64,000 nucleotides of DNA. Source: Marivirga tractuosa DSM 4126 (lineage in GTDB: Bacteria > Bacteroidota > Bacteroidia > Cytophagales > Cyclobacteriaceae). Positions 46,298 to 55,543 of this stretch are shown here, one piece after another (positions within the stretch are counted from its first letter, which is position 1; each line of letters begins with the position of its first letter). Both the position numbers and the translations under genes were made by a program. The notes beneath the pieces are model-generated. The model was not told where the DNA came from. It ran no database searches and saw only the letters and a program-made list of their open reading frames with translations. The DNA is taken from positions 434,001 through 498,000 of the forward strand of contig NC_014759.1 of the NCBI RefSeq assembly GCF_000183425.1, read 5' to 3'.

Positions 46298-47419
46298 CTA
46301 TTCAAATAATGTTCTATCCAATCCAGGAATAAGATTCAGCGAATTCTCATAGTACACTTTTCTCAATACAGAGTCGGGTAAGCCTAAGCCATACATTTTC
46401 CAATGGGCATGGCGTTTTCTGTAATAATCAAAATACTCATCTTGGGTTTCCAGCACTCTGAAATAAGTATAATATTCCTCTTTGTTGTAGGCGTCTTTTC
46501 CCATCAATACACGATCTTGATAGTCAATCATGAATTTTCTAGCTGTAATCGGTTGGCGACCCAGTTCTGCCAATACTGCGCCAAGCTCAGTATAAACATT
46601 GGGTAATTCATCCAGCAAATCACCCAGTCGCTCCAAATCATTGCCAAACCAACCCAAGTGAGCGGCTATAAATTTAGTATTCGGATGATTTCGAAAGATA
46701 TTATGCTGCTCAGCCATCACTTCTTCAAAAGAGGGTTTTTTTTGAGGATCTTTATAGCGACTCGGATATTGCTTTAGCTCTAGCCAGCGTTCATTATTTT
46801 TATCTTTAGGTAACCAAAAAGCAGCCGGTTCTCCAGTATGAATCAAAACCGGAATCCCTAATTCTCCGCATTTCTCCCAGATAGGCGCGAGGCGCGGATC
46901 ATCCACTTTGATGCGATTTCCTTCATTATCTCTATCGGTAAGTCCTAGACTTTTATATACTTTGAGGCCTTTTGCACCCATTTTTACGGATTCTTCCATA
47001 ATGGCAAGGGTTTCAATCGGCCAGCCTTCATCATCCAGTTTCTCAAAATCAAGATTCATAAAGAGTACGAATCGATTACCGTACTTTTCATTTACATTTT
47101 CCATTGACCATTCTAAATAGCTTCCTCTAAATCCACTCAAATTCACCATTATGGCCATATTCAAGTCATCCATATCGGCCACCAGCTTATCCAGATCCTG
47201 AATGGGCATCGTCCATTGATGATTGTGTACATCTATAAAAGGAAACTTAGCTTGCTTAAGGAGATGCTGCTTGACTTTGAGTGTAGATACTGGTTCGTAT
47301 TCTTCAACATCCATCACATTCAGACGATATTGAATTTTACCAATGAGCCAGTAGGTGAGACCCAGAAAGATTAAAATAGAAATGGGCCATAAGACCCATT
47401 TCTTTGCTGAAAATGCCAT
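46298..47419 (-). CDS. Membrane-anchored amidohydrolase-family protein
   Basis: 373 residues. One N-terminal helix (about 10-28, WVLWPISILIFLGLTYWLI) anchors a TIM-barrel domain with metal motifs FIDVHNHQW (about 58-66), GIPVLIHTGEP, KFIAAHLGW, and a late MGKDAY Asp. This fits the amidohydrolase_2 group (decarboxylases and lactone hydrolases). The substrate is unknown. The DUF2911 gene lies 2 bp upstream on the same strand, so they form an operon. Confidence 0.85.
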   Translation of the reverse strand: MAFSAKKWVLWPISILIFLGLTYWLIGKIQYRLNVMDVEEYEPVSTLKVKQHLLKQAKFPFIDVHNHQWTMPIQDLDKLVADMDDLNMAIMVNLSGFRGSYLEWSMENVNEKYGNRFVLFMNLDFEKLDDEGWPIETLAIMEESVKMGAKGLKVYKSLGLTDRDNEGNRIKVDDPRLAPIWEKCGELGIPVLIHTGEPAAFWLPKDKNNERWLELKQYPSRYKDPQKKPSFEEVMAEQHNIFRNHPNTKFIAAHLGWFGNDLERLGDLLDELPNVYTELGAVLAELGRQPITARKFMIDYQDRVLMGKDAYNKEEYYTYFRVLETQDEYFDYYRKRHAHWKMYGLGLPDSVLRKVYYENSLNLIPGLDRTLFE

Positions 47420-47421
47420 AA

Positions 47422-47973
47422 TTATTGTAGGGCTACTGGTACTTTAAACATGGTGTCAGCCCACTTGAAGACGATAACCGCTCCTTGAGCTGCTGAATTC
47501 ACTTCAATGGTGAAAGTCTCTACTGTGGAAGCAGGTTGTTCAACTGGGGCTTCAATAGTTACCACATCCAAATCATAATCTGGTTCTGCTGCTCCAAAGA
47601 AAACATCTGTTTCGCTATTTAAGGTAAGCTCGAAAGTATCAGGGCCTGGAACAGCATACATACGGTAAGTTCCCGCATCCACAGCTTGACCAGCAAAAAC
47701 AACATCTTTATTAAAACTGATTTCCGTGGCTGCATTAGCACCCAATCTCCAGTATTTACCATAAGGTTGTAAAGCTTCCTCGCTTTCTTCACCGAATATC
47801 AATCGCCCTTTTTTGGAAGGCTGACTATAATCAATGGTGATTTCCAGTCCGTCTTCATTATAACTAGTTGTGGCAGGTGGACTTACGGGTGGGGCAAAAA
47901 ATAGGCCGTACACTGACCAAATAACAAACAGGAGTACTAAGCCTCCTAATCCAATTAAAATTTTCTTTTTCAT
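47422..47973 (-). CDS. DUF2911 domain protein with N-terminal membrane anchor
   Basis: 183 residues from the ATG complementary to 47971-47973 (MKKKILIGLGGLVLLFVIWS); an upstream in-frame ATG adds 23 residues that would disturb the anchor. Conserved DUF2911 stretches are present: LEITIDYSQPSKKGRLIFGE, PYGKYWRLGANAATEISFNKD (in parts), AGTYRMYAVPG. The function of the family is unknown. First gene of the pair with the amidohydrolase. Confidence 0.85.
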   Translation of the reverse strand: MKKKILIGLGGLVLLFVIWSVYGLFFAPPVSPPATTSYNEDGLEITIDYSQPSKKGRLIFGEESEEALQPYGKYWRLGANAATEISFNKDVVFAGQAVDAGTYRMYAVPGPDTFELTLNSETDVFFGAAEPDYDLDVVTIEAPVEQPASTVETFTIEVNSAAQGAVIVFKWADTMFKVPVALQ

Positions 47974-48069
47974 ATCTTTTCTTTTAAATGCTGAATTACA
48001 CTTTTTTTTAGGGAAGATATTCAAAAAGTTGATTGAATGCACTCTTTTTTAAAAGAAAAGCTTTAAATC

Positions 48070-50160
48070 TTATAAAGACAATATAGTATATTCCACTCGT
48101 CTATTCTGCCTTCGCTCTATTTCTGTTCTACCGTCCGTTACAGGTTTGGACGAGCCATAGCCTTTGGTTTTAATTCTTTTCTGGTCTATACCAGCTTGCA
48201 CTATATAAGCTTTCACAGCATCCGCTCTATCTTGTGATAAAATCCTGTTTAGCCTTGGGGAACCTCTTCGCTCGGTATGCCCTCCAATTTCTATTTGCAT
48301 AGTTTCGGAAGATCGCAAAAGCCTTATTAATCGGTCCAATTCAGGATGTGAGGCTTCTAGAATTTCATAGCTCCCTTGCGCAAAATAAACATTATTCAAA
48401 CTAATAAAGGAACCTTCGCTTAGTGGACTCAAATAGATGTCTCGGGTAATTTCTTGATAATTCTCTTTCTGCTGCAAATCGATATTGTCATGGGTCGACA
48501 AATAACCCTCTAGCTGCGTATAATAGCCATAGTGTTTACCGTAGGGAAGAATGATTTGGTAGGTCCCATCGCTTGCTTTAGACTTTACGGCATTCTGTCT
48601 TCTTCCTTTCGGTAAAGATTCAAAATAGAGCTGTGCATGTAAAGGTTCTTTTGTGGCAGCATCTAACACCTTGCCTTTTATCAAAACTACAGGATCGGGT
48701 TTTAGCGCCTCGGGTAGTTTTATTCTGTAGATATCTATTTGAGCAAGGCTATCGTTAGCGGACACCATATAAGCCCAGTTTCCATGGGCTGGAATCGTAA
48801 AATAACCGTCCCATTTCGGGGTGTTAATTTCAGAACCTAAATTAATGGGCTCACTCCATTCATATCCTTCATCATCCAACATACGGCTCATAAAGATATC
48901 CATATCACCATAACCAGAATGGCCTTCACTAGAGAAATAGAGTGTTTTACCATCAGCCGCTAGAAAGGGCGTAATTTCATTTCCGAAGCTGTTGACTACT
49001 TTCCCTAAAGTTCTGGCTCCTGACCAACTTTTGCTGTAGGATCTTGCAGTAGATAGGTATAAGTCGTTCATTCCCTCATTATATCCGGTTTTTATGGATA
49101 ATATCATGCTTTTACCTGTGGCCGAAAGACTCGTTTCAGCAGAATTAGAAGAATTCATATAACTAGATATTTCAATTTTTTCAGGAATAGACCACTGTTC
49201 ACCATCCCAATTCGATACAGAAAAGCCATTATGAGTCAAGCTTAAGCCATCTTCGGAATACGTATTGCTCAAAATCAGTTTTGCATTATCTGTTGAAATC
49301 CCCATCACATTATTGTGACCTGGCGTATTCAATGGAAATCCCAACTTTATCGGAGCTCCCCATTGCTCATCTTCTAAGGTAGATTTCCAGATTTCTTGTG
49401 CCTTCTCATCGTGTTCATTTCGGGTAAAGTACAAGCTTTTTCCATCATAAGAGACAATAGGCACTAATTCCTCAGCCTCGGTATTGATCGGATAGGGTAG
49501 TTTTTCTTTGATTATTTGCGACTGATCTGCCAATTCATTAATGGCAGGCTTATCCTGTAATACATGAAAATAATCCACGCTTATGCCAATATCTCCATTT
49601 AAAACGGTACCAATTCTACCTCCTTGAAAATGGACCTTACTAGCTCGTATTTCCGCTACTTCCTTCTCATTAATGCTGAAAAAGATCGTTTCCTTTCGCT
49701 TATGAATCGTCAGTTTATTGTTTTGGCCTTTGCCTCGAATGGCAGCAGACTTTCGCCAGGCTGTGAATTCCTTGATTCTAGAACCCCAGCTTGAATAAAT
49801 CTTAAAGCTTCCTGATGAATTAATGATAAAAGAGAAGGTTGATCTGCTCTCAAAATGAGAACCCCAATGGATGCCGTAAGAACCCGTATTTCCACCTTTT
49901 GTCTGCTTTACTAAGGCTTCGATTTTGTAGTCTGTCTTAGGATTCATGGCGATATGCGAATAGATCGCAAACCTCTCGGTGTGACCAGATCTATCGATAT
50001 GTATGTGCTGACCATCATAATCAAAGCGGGCATTGCTATCGCTTTTGAACTGCCATAAATAAGAGGGAGATGTAAAATCTTCTTGCATCAAATAGTTCGT
50101 TTGTGCAGACAGGAAAAGGGGAGAAGTGCAGCATAAAAATAGCAGCAAAAAGTACTTCAT
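48070..50160 (-). CDS. OmpA-family envelope protein with PD40 repeats and N-terminal lectin-like domain
   Basis: 696 residues with signal peptide (MKYFLLLFLCCTSPLFLSAQ). Residues 25-200 look like a concanavalin-like jelly roll (YDGQHIHIDRSGHTERFAIY, NGDIGISVDYFHVL). Residues 225-485 carry PD40 blades (ADGKTLYFSSEGHSGYGDMD). Then a carboxypeptidase-regulatory-like domain (about 490-570) and a C-terminal OmpA peptidoglycan-binding domain (about 590-690; IEIGGHTERRGSPRLNRILS, RIKTKGYGSSKPV). This resembles PorE-type proteins of T9SS or gliding loci but has a lectin-like front instead of TPRs. Single gene. Confidence 0.88.
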   Translation of the reverse strand: MKYFLLLFLCCTSPLFLSAQTNYLMQEDFTSPSYLWQFKSDSNARFDYDGQHIHIDRSGHTERFAIYSHIAMNPKTDYKIEALVKQTKGGNTGSYGIHWGSHFESRSTFSFIINSSGSFKIYSSWGSRIKEFTAWRKSAAIRGKGQNNKLTIHKRKETIFFSINEKEVAEIRASKVHFQGGRIGTVLNGDIGISVDYFHVLQDKPAINELADQSQIIKEKLPYPINTEAEELVPIVSYDGKSLYFTRNEHDEKAQEIWKSTLEDEQWGAPIKLGFPLNTPGHNNVMGISTDNAKLILSNTYSEDGLSLTHNGFSVSNWDGEQWSIPEKIEISSYMNSSNSAETSLSATGKSMILSIKTGYNEGMNDLYLSTARSYSKSWSGARTLGKVVNSFGNEITPFLAADGKTLYFSSEGHSGYGDMDIFMSRMLDDEGYEWSEPINLGSEINTPKWDGYFTIPAHGNWAYMVSANDSLAQIDIYRIKLPEALKPDPVVLIKGKVLDAATKEPLHAQLYFESLPKGRRQNAVKSKASDGTYQIILPYGKHYGYYTQLEGYLSTHDNIDLQQKENYQEITRDIYLSPLSEGSFISLNNVYFAQGSYEILEASHPELDRLIRLLRSSETMQIEIGGHTERRGSPRLNRILSQDRADAVKAYIVQAGIDQKRIKTKGYGSSKPVTDGRTEIERRQNRRVEYTILSL

Positions 50161-50494
50161 ACGTTTATTTCAGTTCAATTAGCGCGCTAAACTAATAGAA
50201 AGTCGTTAATTATACCAAATTCAAAACAAAAGGAATTACCACCTCGAATTACTAAAGGAAAAGGAATATATCTAAAGTGTTGAGTGAATAGGGTTGTGAT
50301 ACTTCTCTCAATCCTCCCTAGCATTCAAACCTCTAAAATACACATAACTTTGGAACAATTTTCCAATACAATGACAGTACTGTAAGCATATAATATTTAT
50401 ATTCGGTTTCTTGATTTTAAAAATCTATTCTATTTATGGTCAAGTTATATAAGTCTATTTATATAAGTAGTAAATCATTAAAAGACAGTTGAAG
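50161..50494. other. Intergenic region with one copy of a 23-bp direct repeat
   Basis: A/T-rich, holding the divergent promoters of the OmpA-family and DUF429 genes. 50296-50318 (GTGATACTTCTCTCAATCC then TCCC) recurs at 51999-52021 with one mismatch. Nothing else recognised. Confidence 0.5.
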
Positions 50495-51445
50495 ATGGAT
50501 AAAGTACTATGCATAGGATTAGATATTGCTTGGTTTGGAGGTTCCAAAAATAATAAGGCTTCGAAATATGATTGCTTGGTGTCACTAATTCATGATCCAA
50601 AAGCAAACTCTGTCCAATTTAACGAACCAATAAGGGTCTCACTTCATGATAAAGACTTGAATAAAGATAGAGATCCTAGTGCTCAATTGTTATCAAAATC
50701 AATCGATGAATTGCTTGAGGAGCATTCAGATTGGTCCAAAGTAATATTTGCTATTGATGCTCCTTTACAGGCAACTGAAAGAAGTTTAGGAGATAGGAAA
50801 GCAAAAGTTACAAAAGGATCCATTCAAAGAAGGGCATGCGAAAACCATCTTAGTAAGAAGCGAAAGTGCATCGATAAAGGCCAAGAGGATATCGCTGGCT
50901 GGATGTTTAGAATACAAGCAGGCGCACCCCTTGCCCCAAGGGTTAAAAATCTACTGACACATTTAGAATCAGTTGGATTCTCTATTTGGGACGAGCAGCA
51001 TTGTAATTCAGACAAGTTGGTAATTGAGTGTTTTCCCGCTGAGGTAATTTGGTTTACAAAGCGTTCCGGAGGTTACAAAGACAAGGACCAGAATAGCGGG
51101 AAAGTAAAAGCTTATAAAAAAAAGGAAAAGAGACCGCTTTCGGAAGAAGAATTCAAAGACAGGGTACATCATGTCTTGGATGATGTAGCGCCTTTTAGCG
51201 GTATAGGGAATTCATGGAATAAGGTAGTAGACAACACGATTAATTGGATGATTAAGGATAAAACATGGCAAACGGAGAAAGGCTTTCGGTCAGGTAAAAT
51301 GCTAGACGATGTTGTTGATTCCTGTCTCTGTTTGGCTTCAGCTGTTAGTTATTCGGCCAATAACTTTCATGTTTGGCAGGATCGTACAGATAAATCCGAT
51401 GGACATATCATTGGTCCTGGTAAGTTAAACTCCTTACCTCAGTAA
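50495..51445 (+). CDS. DUF429 domain protein
   Basis: 316 residues from ATG 50495; an in-frame TTG at 50489 is less likely. The start LCIGLDIAWFGGSKNNKASK and the motifs FAIDAPLQAT and RRACENHLSK match DUF429, predicted to have an RNase H-like nuclease fold (Asp in GLDIAW and AIDAP). Biochemical function is not established. A second part with CFPAEVIWFTKRSG and the Asp-rich LDDVVDSCLCLASAV completes the fold. It lies between two copies of a 23-bp direct repeat, just before the restriction-modification genes. Confidence 0.75.
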   Translation: MDKVLCIGLDIAWFGGSKNNKASKYDCLVSLIHDPKANSVQFNEPIRVSLHDKDLNKDRDPSAQLLSKSIDELLEEHSDWSKVIFAIDAPLQATERSLGDRKAKVTKGSIQRRACENHLSKKRKCIDKGQEDIAGWMFRIQAGAPLAPRVKNLLTHLESVGFSIWDEQHCNSDKLVIECFPAEVIWFTKRSGGYKDKDQNSGKVKAYKKKEKRPLSEEEFKDRVHHVLDDVAPFSGIGNSWNKVVDNTINWMIKDKTWQTEKGFRSGKMLDDVVDSCLCLASAVSYSANNFHVWQDRTDKSDGHIIGPGKLNSLPQ

Positions 51446-51574
51446 ATCTAAATTCAACTTTGATCAAGCATATTAGGGCATTTTGAGTCGTTGGTATCAA
51501 TTTTTAAGAAATTCATCCTTAACACAACTGGTTATTTCATCAATAGCTTTTGAAGTAGTTTTGCTGAAAACGAG

Positions 51575-51850
51575 ATGAAAATGAAAAAAGAGGACCCTTT
51601 TTTAGACAATGCAGATGAATGGAAAAATCAAGCCTCATTTGGCAGTATTAGTATTATCACCTATGAAGAACCTTATCTTCCTGATTATGCAAATAGAATT
51701 AAACATGAAATAGATATAACATGTCATGGGCTAAGTAAAGAAGAATTTGATCAATGGAAATCCGAGATTGTTAGACATCATGGGCTTATCGGAGATGCTG
51801 ATAATAAATTGATTTTTACTTCTTTTTCTGAAGAACTAAAAAATATTTAA
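51575..51850 (+). CDS. Small protein of unknown function
   Basis: 91 residues, acidic, with a central helix (LSKEEFDQWKSEIVRHHG). No family recognised. ATG at 51575, a second ATG at 51581. Lies between DUF429 and the methyltransferase gene and before the second direct-repeat copy. Confidence 0.55.
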   Translation: MKMKKEDPFLDNADEWKNQASFGSISIITYEEPYLPDYANRIKHEIDITCHGLSKEEFDQWKSEIVRHHGLIGDADNKLIFTSFSEELKNI

Positions 51851-52201
51851 AATTTTGTACCGAGCTATAATTATAATGATCATTCGTAATTTTACTTCCC
51901 AGTAAGGAAATTGTAGGAACTAACCTCTTTTTTGAACATGTAATTTGAATGTATTTGCTCATATATGACAGTATCAAATGAGTCGGTGCAGTAGGGGAGT
52001 GATACTTCTCTTAATCCTCCCAACCACAAAGTGTTTTCTTAGATTCTTTAGCATCGATTAAGGTCACTTTTACCACCTTTATCCAAAAAAATTAAAAACA
52101 TTAATCAATTTTAATTAATTGGTTCAAAAATTATTGGCTTTTCTTGCATATATTAATATTGTCCGTAATTTTGTCCGTGTCCGTAAAAATGTCCGTATAA
52201 A
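51851..52201. other. Intergenic region before the methyltransferase gene
   Basis: Holds the second copy of the 23-bp direct repeat (51999-52021) and, next to the start codon, the promoter with four GTCCGT repeats described separately. The rest is A/T-rich with no gene seen. Confidence 0.6.
52143..52196 (+). promoter_or_regulatory. Methyltransferase promoter overlapped by four GTCCGT repeats (candidate arm-type operator)
   Basis: GTCCGT occurs at 52161, 52173, 52179 and 52191, that is with spacings of 12, 6 and 12 bp, all on the + strand and all within 41 bp of the ATG. CTTG at 52143-52146 and TAATTTTG at 52166-52173, 19 bp apart, fit the Bacteroidota -33/-7 promoter. The -7 box lies between and over repeats 1 and 2. 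The protein encoded just downstream begins with an integrase-type arm DNA-binding domain, which makes these repeats its probable binding sites. Confidence 0.65.
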
Positions 52202-54409
52202 ATGGCTTCAATAAATTTATACCTTGATTCAGCAGATAAAAAGGGATTATCTCCAATACATTTAAGAATTAATAATGGAGGGAATCAAGTTAAAGTTTCT
52301 ACAGGTGAAAAGATTCAAGCAGAATGTTTTGATAAAACAACACAGACTATCACCGATGAGGTTGAAAATGCCACTGCAATTAATTATTATCTGAAATATT
52401 TAAAAGATAGAGCTGAAGAAATATTCTCAAAATCAGTTAAAAAGACTTATACAAATAAGGAAATAAAAGAAATTCTCCACAAACATATTGAAGCTTATAA
52501 GGAAGACAATACAGTAAATATGGTGAAGGAACAACTTCCGATATATGGTAAGCAATTTACTTTTGTTGACTTCTTTGCTGGTGCTGGTGGTTTTAGTGAA
52601 GGTTTTTTGCAGGCTGAACACAATAATAAATTCTTTAATTTTTTATTGGCTAGTGATATTAATGAGAATTGCGAATTAACGCATTTAGTAAGATACAATC
52701 ACCAATTGGGGTTAGACGCTGAATTTATTAAGCAAGATATAACAGAACCTGATTTTGTCGATAATTTACTAAGTAAACTGGGAGATAAAAACGTAGATGT
52801 TGTTTGTGGGGGACCTCCATGTCAAAGTTTTAGTTTGGCAGGTAAGCGCAAAAAATTTGATAGAAAAGATGACCTGTTTTCAAATTATTTAAATGTCATA
52901 AAAATTCTTCGTCCTAAGTATTTTGTAATGGAGAATGTGAAGGGAATACTGACTAAAGAGGAAGGGAAGATAAAGTCGATGATTCTCCGGGAAATTAGAT
53001 CAATATTAGATATTAATGAACTCCCAAGTCTAATTCATTTTATTAAAAAATTAAAGAGAACCTCTCCACACCAAAGCTTTATCTTAGATTGTCTATCCAG
53101 AAGAATTGATTTTGAAGCTAAAAGCGAGAAAGAGTTAGATGATGCAAAAGAACAATATATCAAGGCTGTTGAATCTAAGTTTCGCACTTTAACTCCCAAA
53201 ATTATTGATTACAAAACCAGTAAAACTAATTCAGATATTAGTACCATCAGGCATGGTTTGAATATGTTAATCAGGAGTAAAGAATTAGCTAAGCTCAAAA
53301 AAGATATCATAAGAGAAAAGGATGTAAATTATTTGGATAATGACCTTTTTGTTGATCATTTCAATGAGTTCGTTGGATTTTTAGAACCAGAAACGATTAT
53401 TAAAAATATTAATAAAGCATTTGATAATCTTTCTATAAGTCAGGAGTTTGAAAATGAGTATATTGATATTATTGAAGCATTAAGAATCTATATTGCAAAC
53501 TTTGATGAGTGTATTTCCCGAATTGAATCAAATTGTCAAGAAAAGGATTTAAGTTCATTATCAGAAATCATGGAGAGCATTAGGCTCTACAGAATTGAAG
53601 ACGCTTATGTTGCTAATTCCTCAAATTATGGAGTGCCTCAAAATCGAGAAAGGGTATTGTTCATAGGATGCCGTAAAGATCAAGAACTAATAAAAGAAGT
53701 ACCTGCAACTGTCAGTGCTAATGAAAAGGTTACAATATTTGAAGCATTGCATGATTTAGATTTCATTGGTAATGATCAAGATATAAAGCGTTATGAGCAT
53801 GTTGATTTAGAGATGTATTACAATGGTACTTCTGATAAGATGAAATCTTTAATAAAACAACGTGATATTAATGGTAAGCCATCTAAAAAAGGAATTTCAT
53901 ATTCCGATTGGAGTAGAAAAGGACGATTAAATGGAAGATTTCCGATGACAAAAGCATTTTATGTCAAAAGTGAAGAAGCTTTAAATGAAGGTAAAAGGGA
54001 TTTCAATGAATTAAATAACCATAGAACAAGCAAGCAAAATGACGATGTTGTAAAACGTCTTCAAATCATAATTGAAGCCGGTAGCTATAAGCTTGCTAAA
54101 GAACGTTTAGAAAAAGAAGGAGTCGGATCTCAAAAGCGAAACTACAATTTATTGAAGCCAGATGAACAGAGTTCAACTATAATGACGATCCCTGACGATT
54201 ACGTACATTATAGGGCTCCACGGGCTTTAACAGTTCGAGAAATGGCTCGACTTCAGTCTTTTGATGATACTTTTGTATTTCAAGGTAAACGTTCTACTGG
54301 AGGAAATAATCGTAAAAATGAGGTGCCTCAATATACATTGGTGGGAAATGCTGTTCCTCCTTTAATGGCACGAGCGATAGGGGTGGAAATCCTTAAAAAT
54401 ATTAAGTAA
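52202..54409 (+). CDS. Cytosine-5 DNA methyltransferase fused to an integrase-type arm DNA-binding domain
   Basis: 735 residues. Residues 1-~90 (INLYLDSADKKGLSPIHLRI, STGEKIQAECFDK, ATAINYYLKYLKD) match the N-terminal arm-binding domain of Bacteroidota tyrosine recombinases (Arm-DNA-bind_5 pattern). Methyltransferase motifs follow: I FVDFFAGAGGFSEGF (120-134), IV GGPPCQSFS with the catalytic Cys near 207, VI ENVKG (244), VIII VPQNRERVLFIG (about 478), and X GNAVPP (715). An unusual ~220-residue, mainly helical insert lies between VI and VIII. It should make 5-methylcytosine and protect against the endonuclease encoded convergently 5 bp away. Confidence 0.9.
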   Translation: MASINLYLDSADKKGLSPIHLRINNGGNQVKVSTGEKIQAECFDKTTQTITDEVENATAINYYLKYLKDRAEEIFSKSVKKTYTNKEIKEILHKHIEAYKEDNTVNMVKEQLPIYGKQFTFVDFFAGAGGFSEGFLQAEHNNKFFNFLLASDINENCELTHLVRYNHQLGLDAEFIKQDITEPDFVDNLLSKLGDKNVDVVCGGPPCQSFSLAGKRKKFDRKDDLFSNYLNVIKILRPKYFVMENVKGILTKEEGKIKSMILREIRSILDINELPSLIHFIKKLKRTSPHQSFILDCLSRRIDFEAKSEKELDDAKEQYIKAVESKFRTLTPKIIDYKTSKTNSDISTIRHGLNMLIRSKELAKLKKDIIREKDVNYLDNDLFVDHFNEFVGFLEPETIIKNINKAFDNLSISQEFENEYIDIIEALRIYIANFDECISRIESNCQEKDLSSLSEIMESIRLYRIEDAYVANSSNYGVPQNRERVLFIGCRKDQELIKEVPATVSANEKVTIFEALHDLDFIGNDQDIKRYEHVDLEMYYNGTSDKMKSLIKQRDINGKPSKKGISYSDWSRKGRLNGRFPMTKAFYVKSEEALNEGKRDFNELNNHRTSKQNDDVVKRLQIIIEAGSYKLAKERLEKEGVGSQKRNYNLLKPDEQSSTIMTIPDDYVHYRAPRALTVREMARLQSFDDTFVFQGKRSTGGNNRKNEVPQYTLVGNAVPPLMARAIGVEILKNIK

Positions 54410-54414
54410 ACAAA

Positions 54415-55359
54415 CTACAATATATCAAAATATCTGAGATCATTGGATAAACTTTGAATTGCATTATTCAATTGTGACCGTTGATTAGTACCGTGGTAAG
54501 CATTGCGAAAATTATTATTAAATATTTCCTTAAGAGAACTTGCTATACCACTTTTGGATGGATAACCCCAATAATTTCCACCTGTAAGATTTCTTACTCT
54601 ATTTACAGCGGTAGAATTCTGTTTATAATTATCCAAAGAGTTAGTAGGAACAGTACAAAAAGAATAACTGAATCTTGATAAATCATGAATTGTAAATCCA
54701 TTTTTGCCTACAGAAATTGACGTGCTTGCAAAAGCGGTAGCTTCATATATCATACTCCATAGCATTGGAATCTGCGAATTATCGTTCCAGTTTGTTTTAC
54801 ATTGAATAATACCAATTTCAAAATCATCAAAATGAAGCTCAGCAAGCCTATTAAGTATTTTTTTGCAATTATAATTACCTCGGCTTAGATTCGGAATTAC
54901 GTTTCCTCTTTGGTCATGAATTGTTAAATTGTCTTTATCATTAGTAAATTCTAATCTATTTGGAAATACAACTACTGTTATATCTGATTCCGTATTACTT
55001 TTAAAATTACCATAATTGACAGATATAGAATCTCTTAATGGGTCAGGTAAATCACTTATTTTTCGTAGAGCAACAGCATTACTTCCCACTAGACAAATAT
55101 TAAGATACCAACAAATTAATCCTTCCCAACCATATCCACCACCTGAAACTTCGCTCTGTGATCTTCCAGAGGATCCTGTTGTTGCAAATATTGAAGATAG
55201 ATTGTCTCCAATATTTAAAATATCAGATCCCTGTGGAGTATTTCCGATATGGTTTTGAATTTCGCTTTTCCAAATTGGCCATCCATTCCTAAAAGCAGAC
55301 AATTCAAAACAGCTTTCAACAGATTGTTTTCTTAAATATTCAGGTATTGAATTATACAT
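54415..55359 (-). CDS. Candidate type II restriction endonuclease (PD-(D/E)xK-like)
   Basis: 314 residues, no signal or membrane helix. Residues that could form a PD-(D/E)xK-type site are E79 (GWEGLICWYLN), D126 (ESDITVVVFP) and Q186-x-K188 (GIIQCKTNWND); a Gln-x-Lys variant is known in some nucleases. No named restriction enzyme is recognised. The assignment rests mainly on context: tail-to-tail with a cytosine-5 methyltransferase, 5 bp between stops. Own promoter likely, because 184 bp separate it from the helicase gene; TATACTTG on the minus strand lies just upstream. Confidence 0.6.
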   Translation of the reverse strand: MYNSIPEYLRKQSVESCFELSAFRNGWPIWKSEIQNHIGNTPQGSDILNIGDNLSSIFATTGSSGRSQSEVSGGGYGWEGLICWYLNICLVGSNAVALRKISDLPDPLRDSISVNYGNFKSNTESDITVVVFPNRLEFTNDKDNLTIHDQRGNVIPNLSRGNYNCKKILNRLAELHFDDFEIGIIQCKTNWNDNSQIPMLWSMIYEATAFASTSISVGKNGFTIHDLSRFSYSFCTVPTNSLDNYKQNSTAVNRVRNLTGGNYWGYPSKSGIASSLKEIFNNNFRNAYHGTNQRSQLNNAIQSLSNDLRYFDIL

Positions 55360-55543
55360 TGGATTAGATTTTTTTCTAGAATAGAATGATTGTTGTGCAA
55401 GTATAAGTTAAAATATTTTTCCAAAAAAACTATGTTATTCTATACAATGGTTATTTTACTACTCTAAATGAAGATAATTAACTATATACCTTTAGAAGCT
55501 GAAACCAGTCTATTATAAACATCAACCATCTAAACATATTTTT

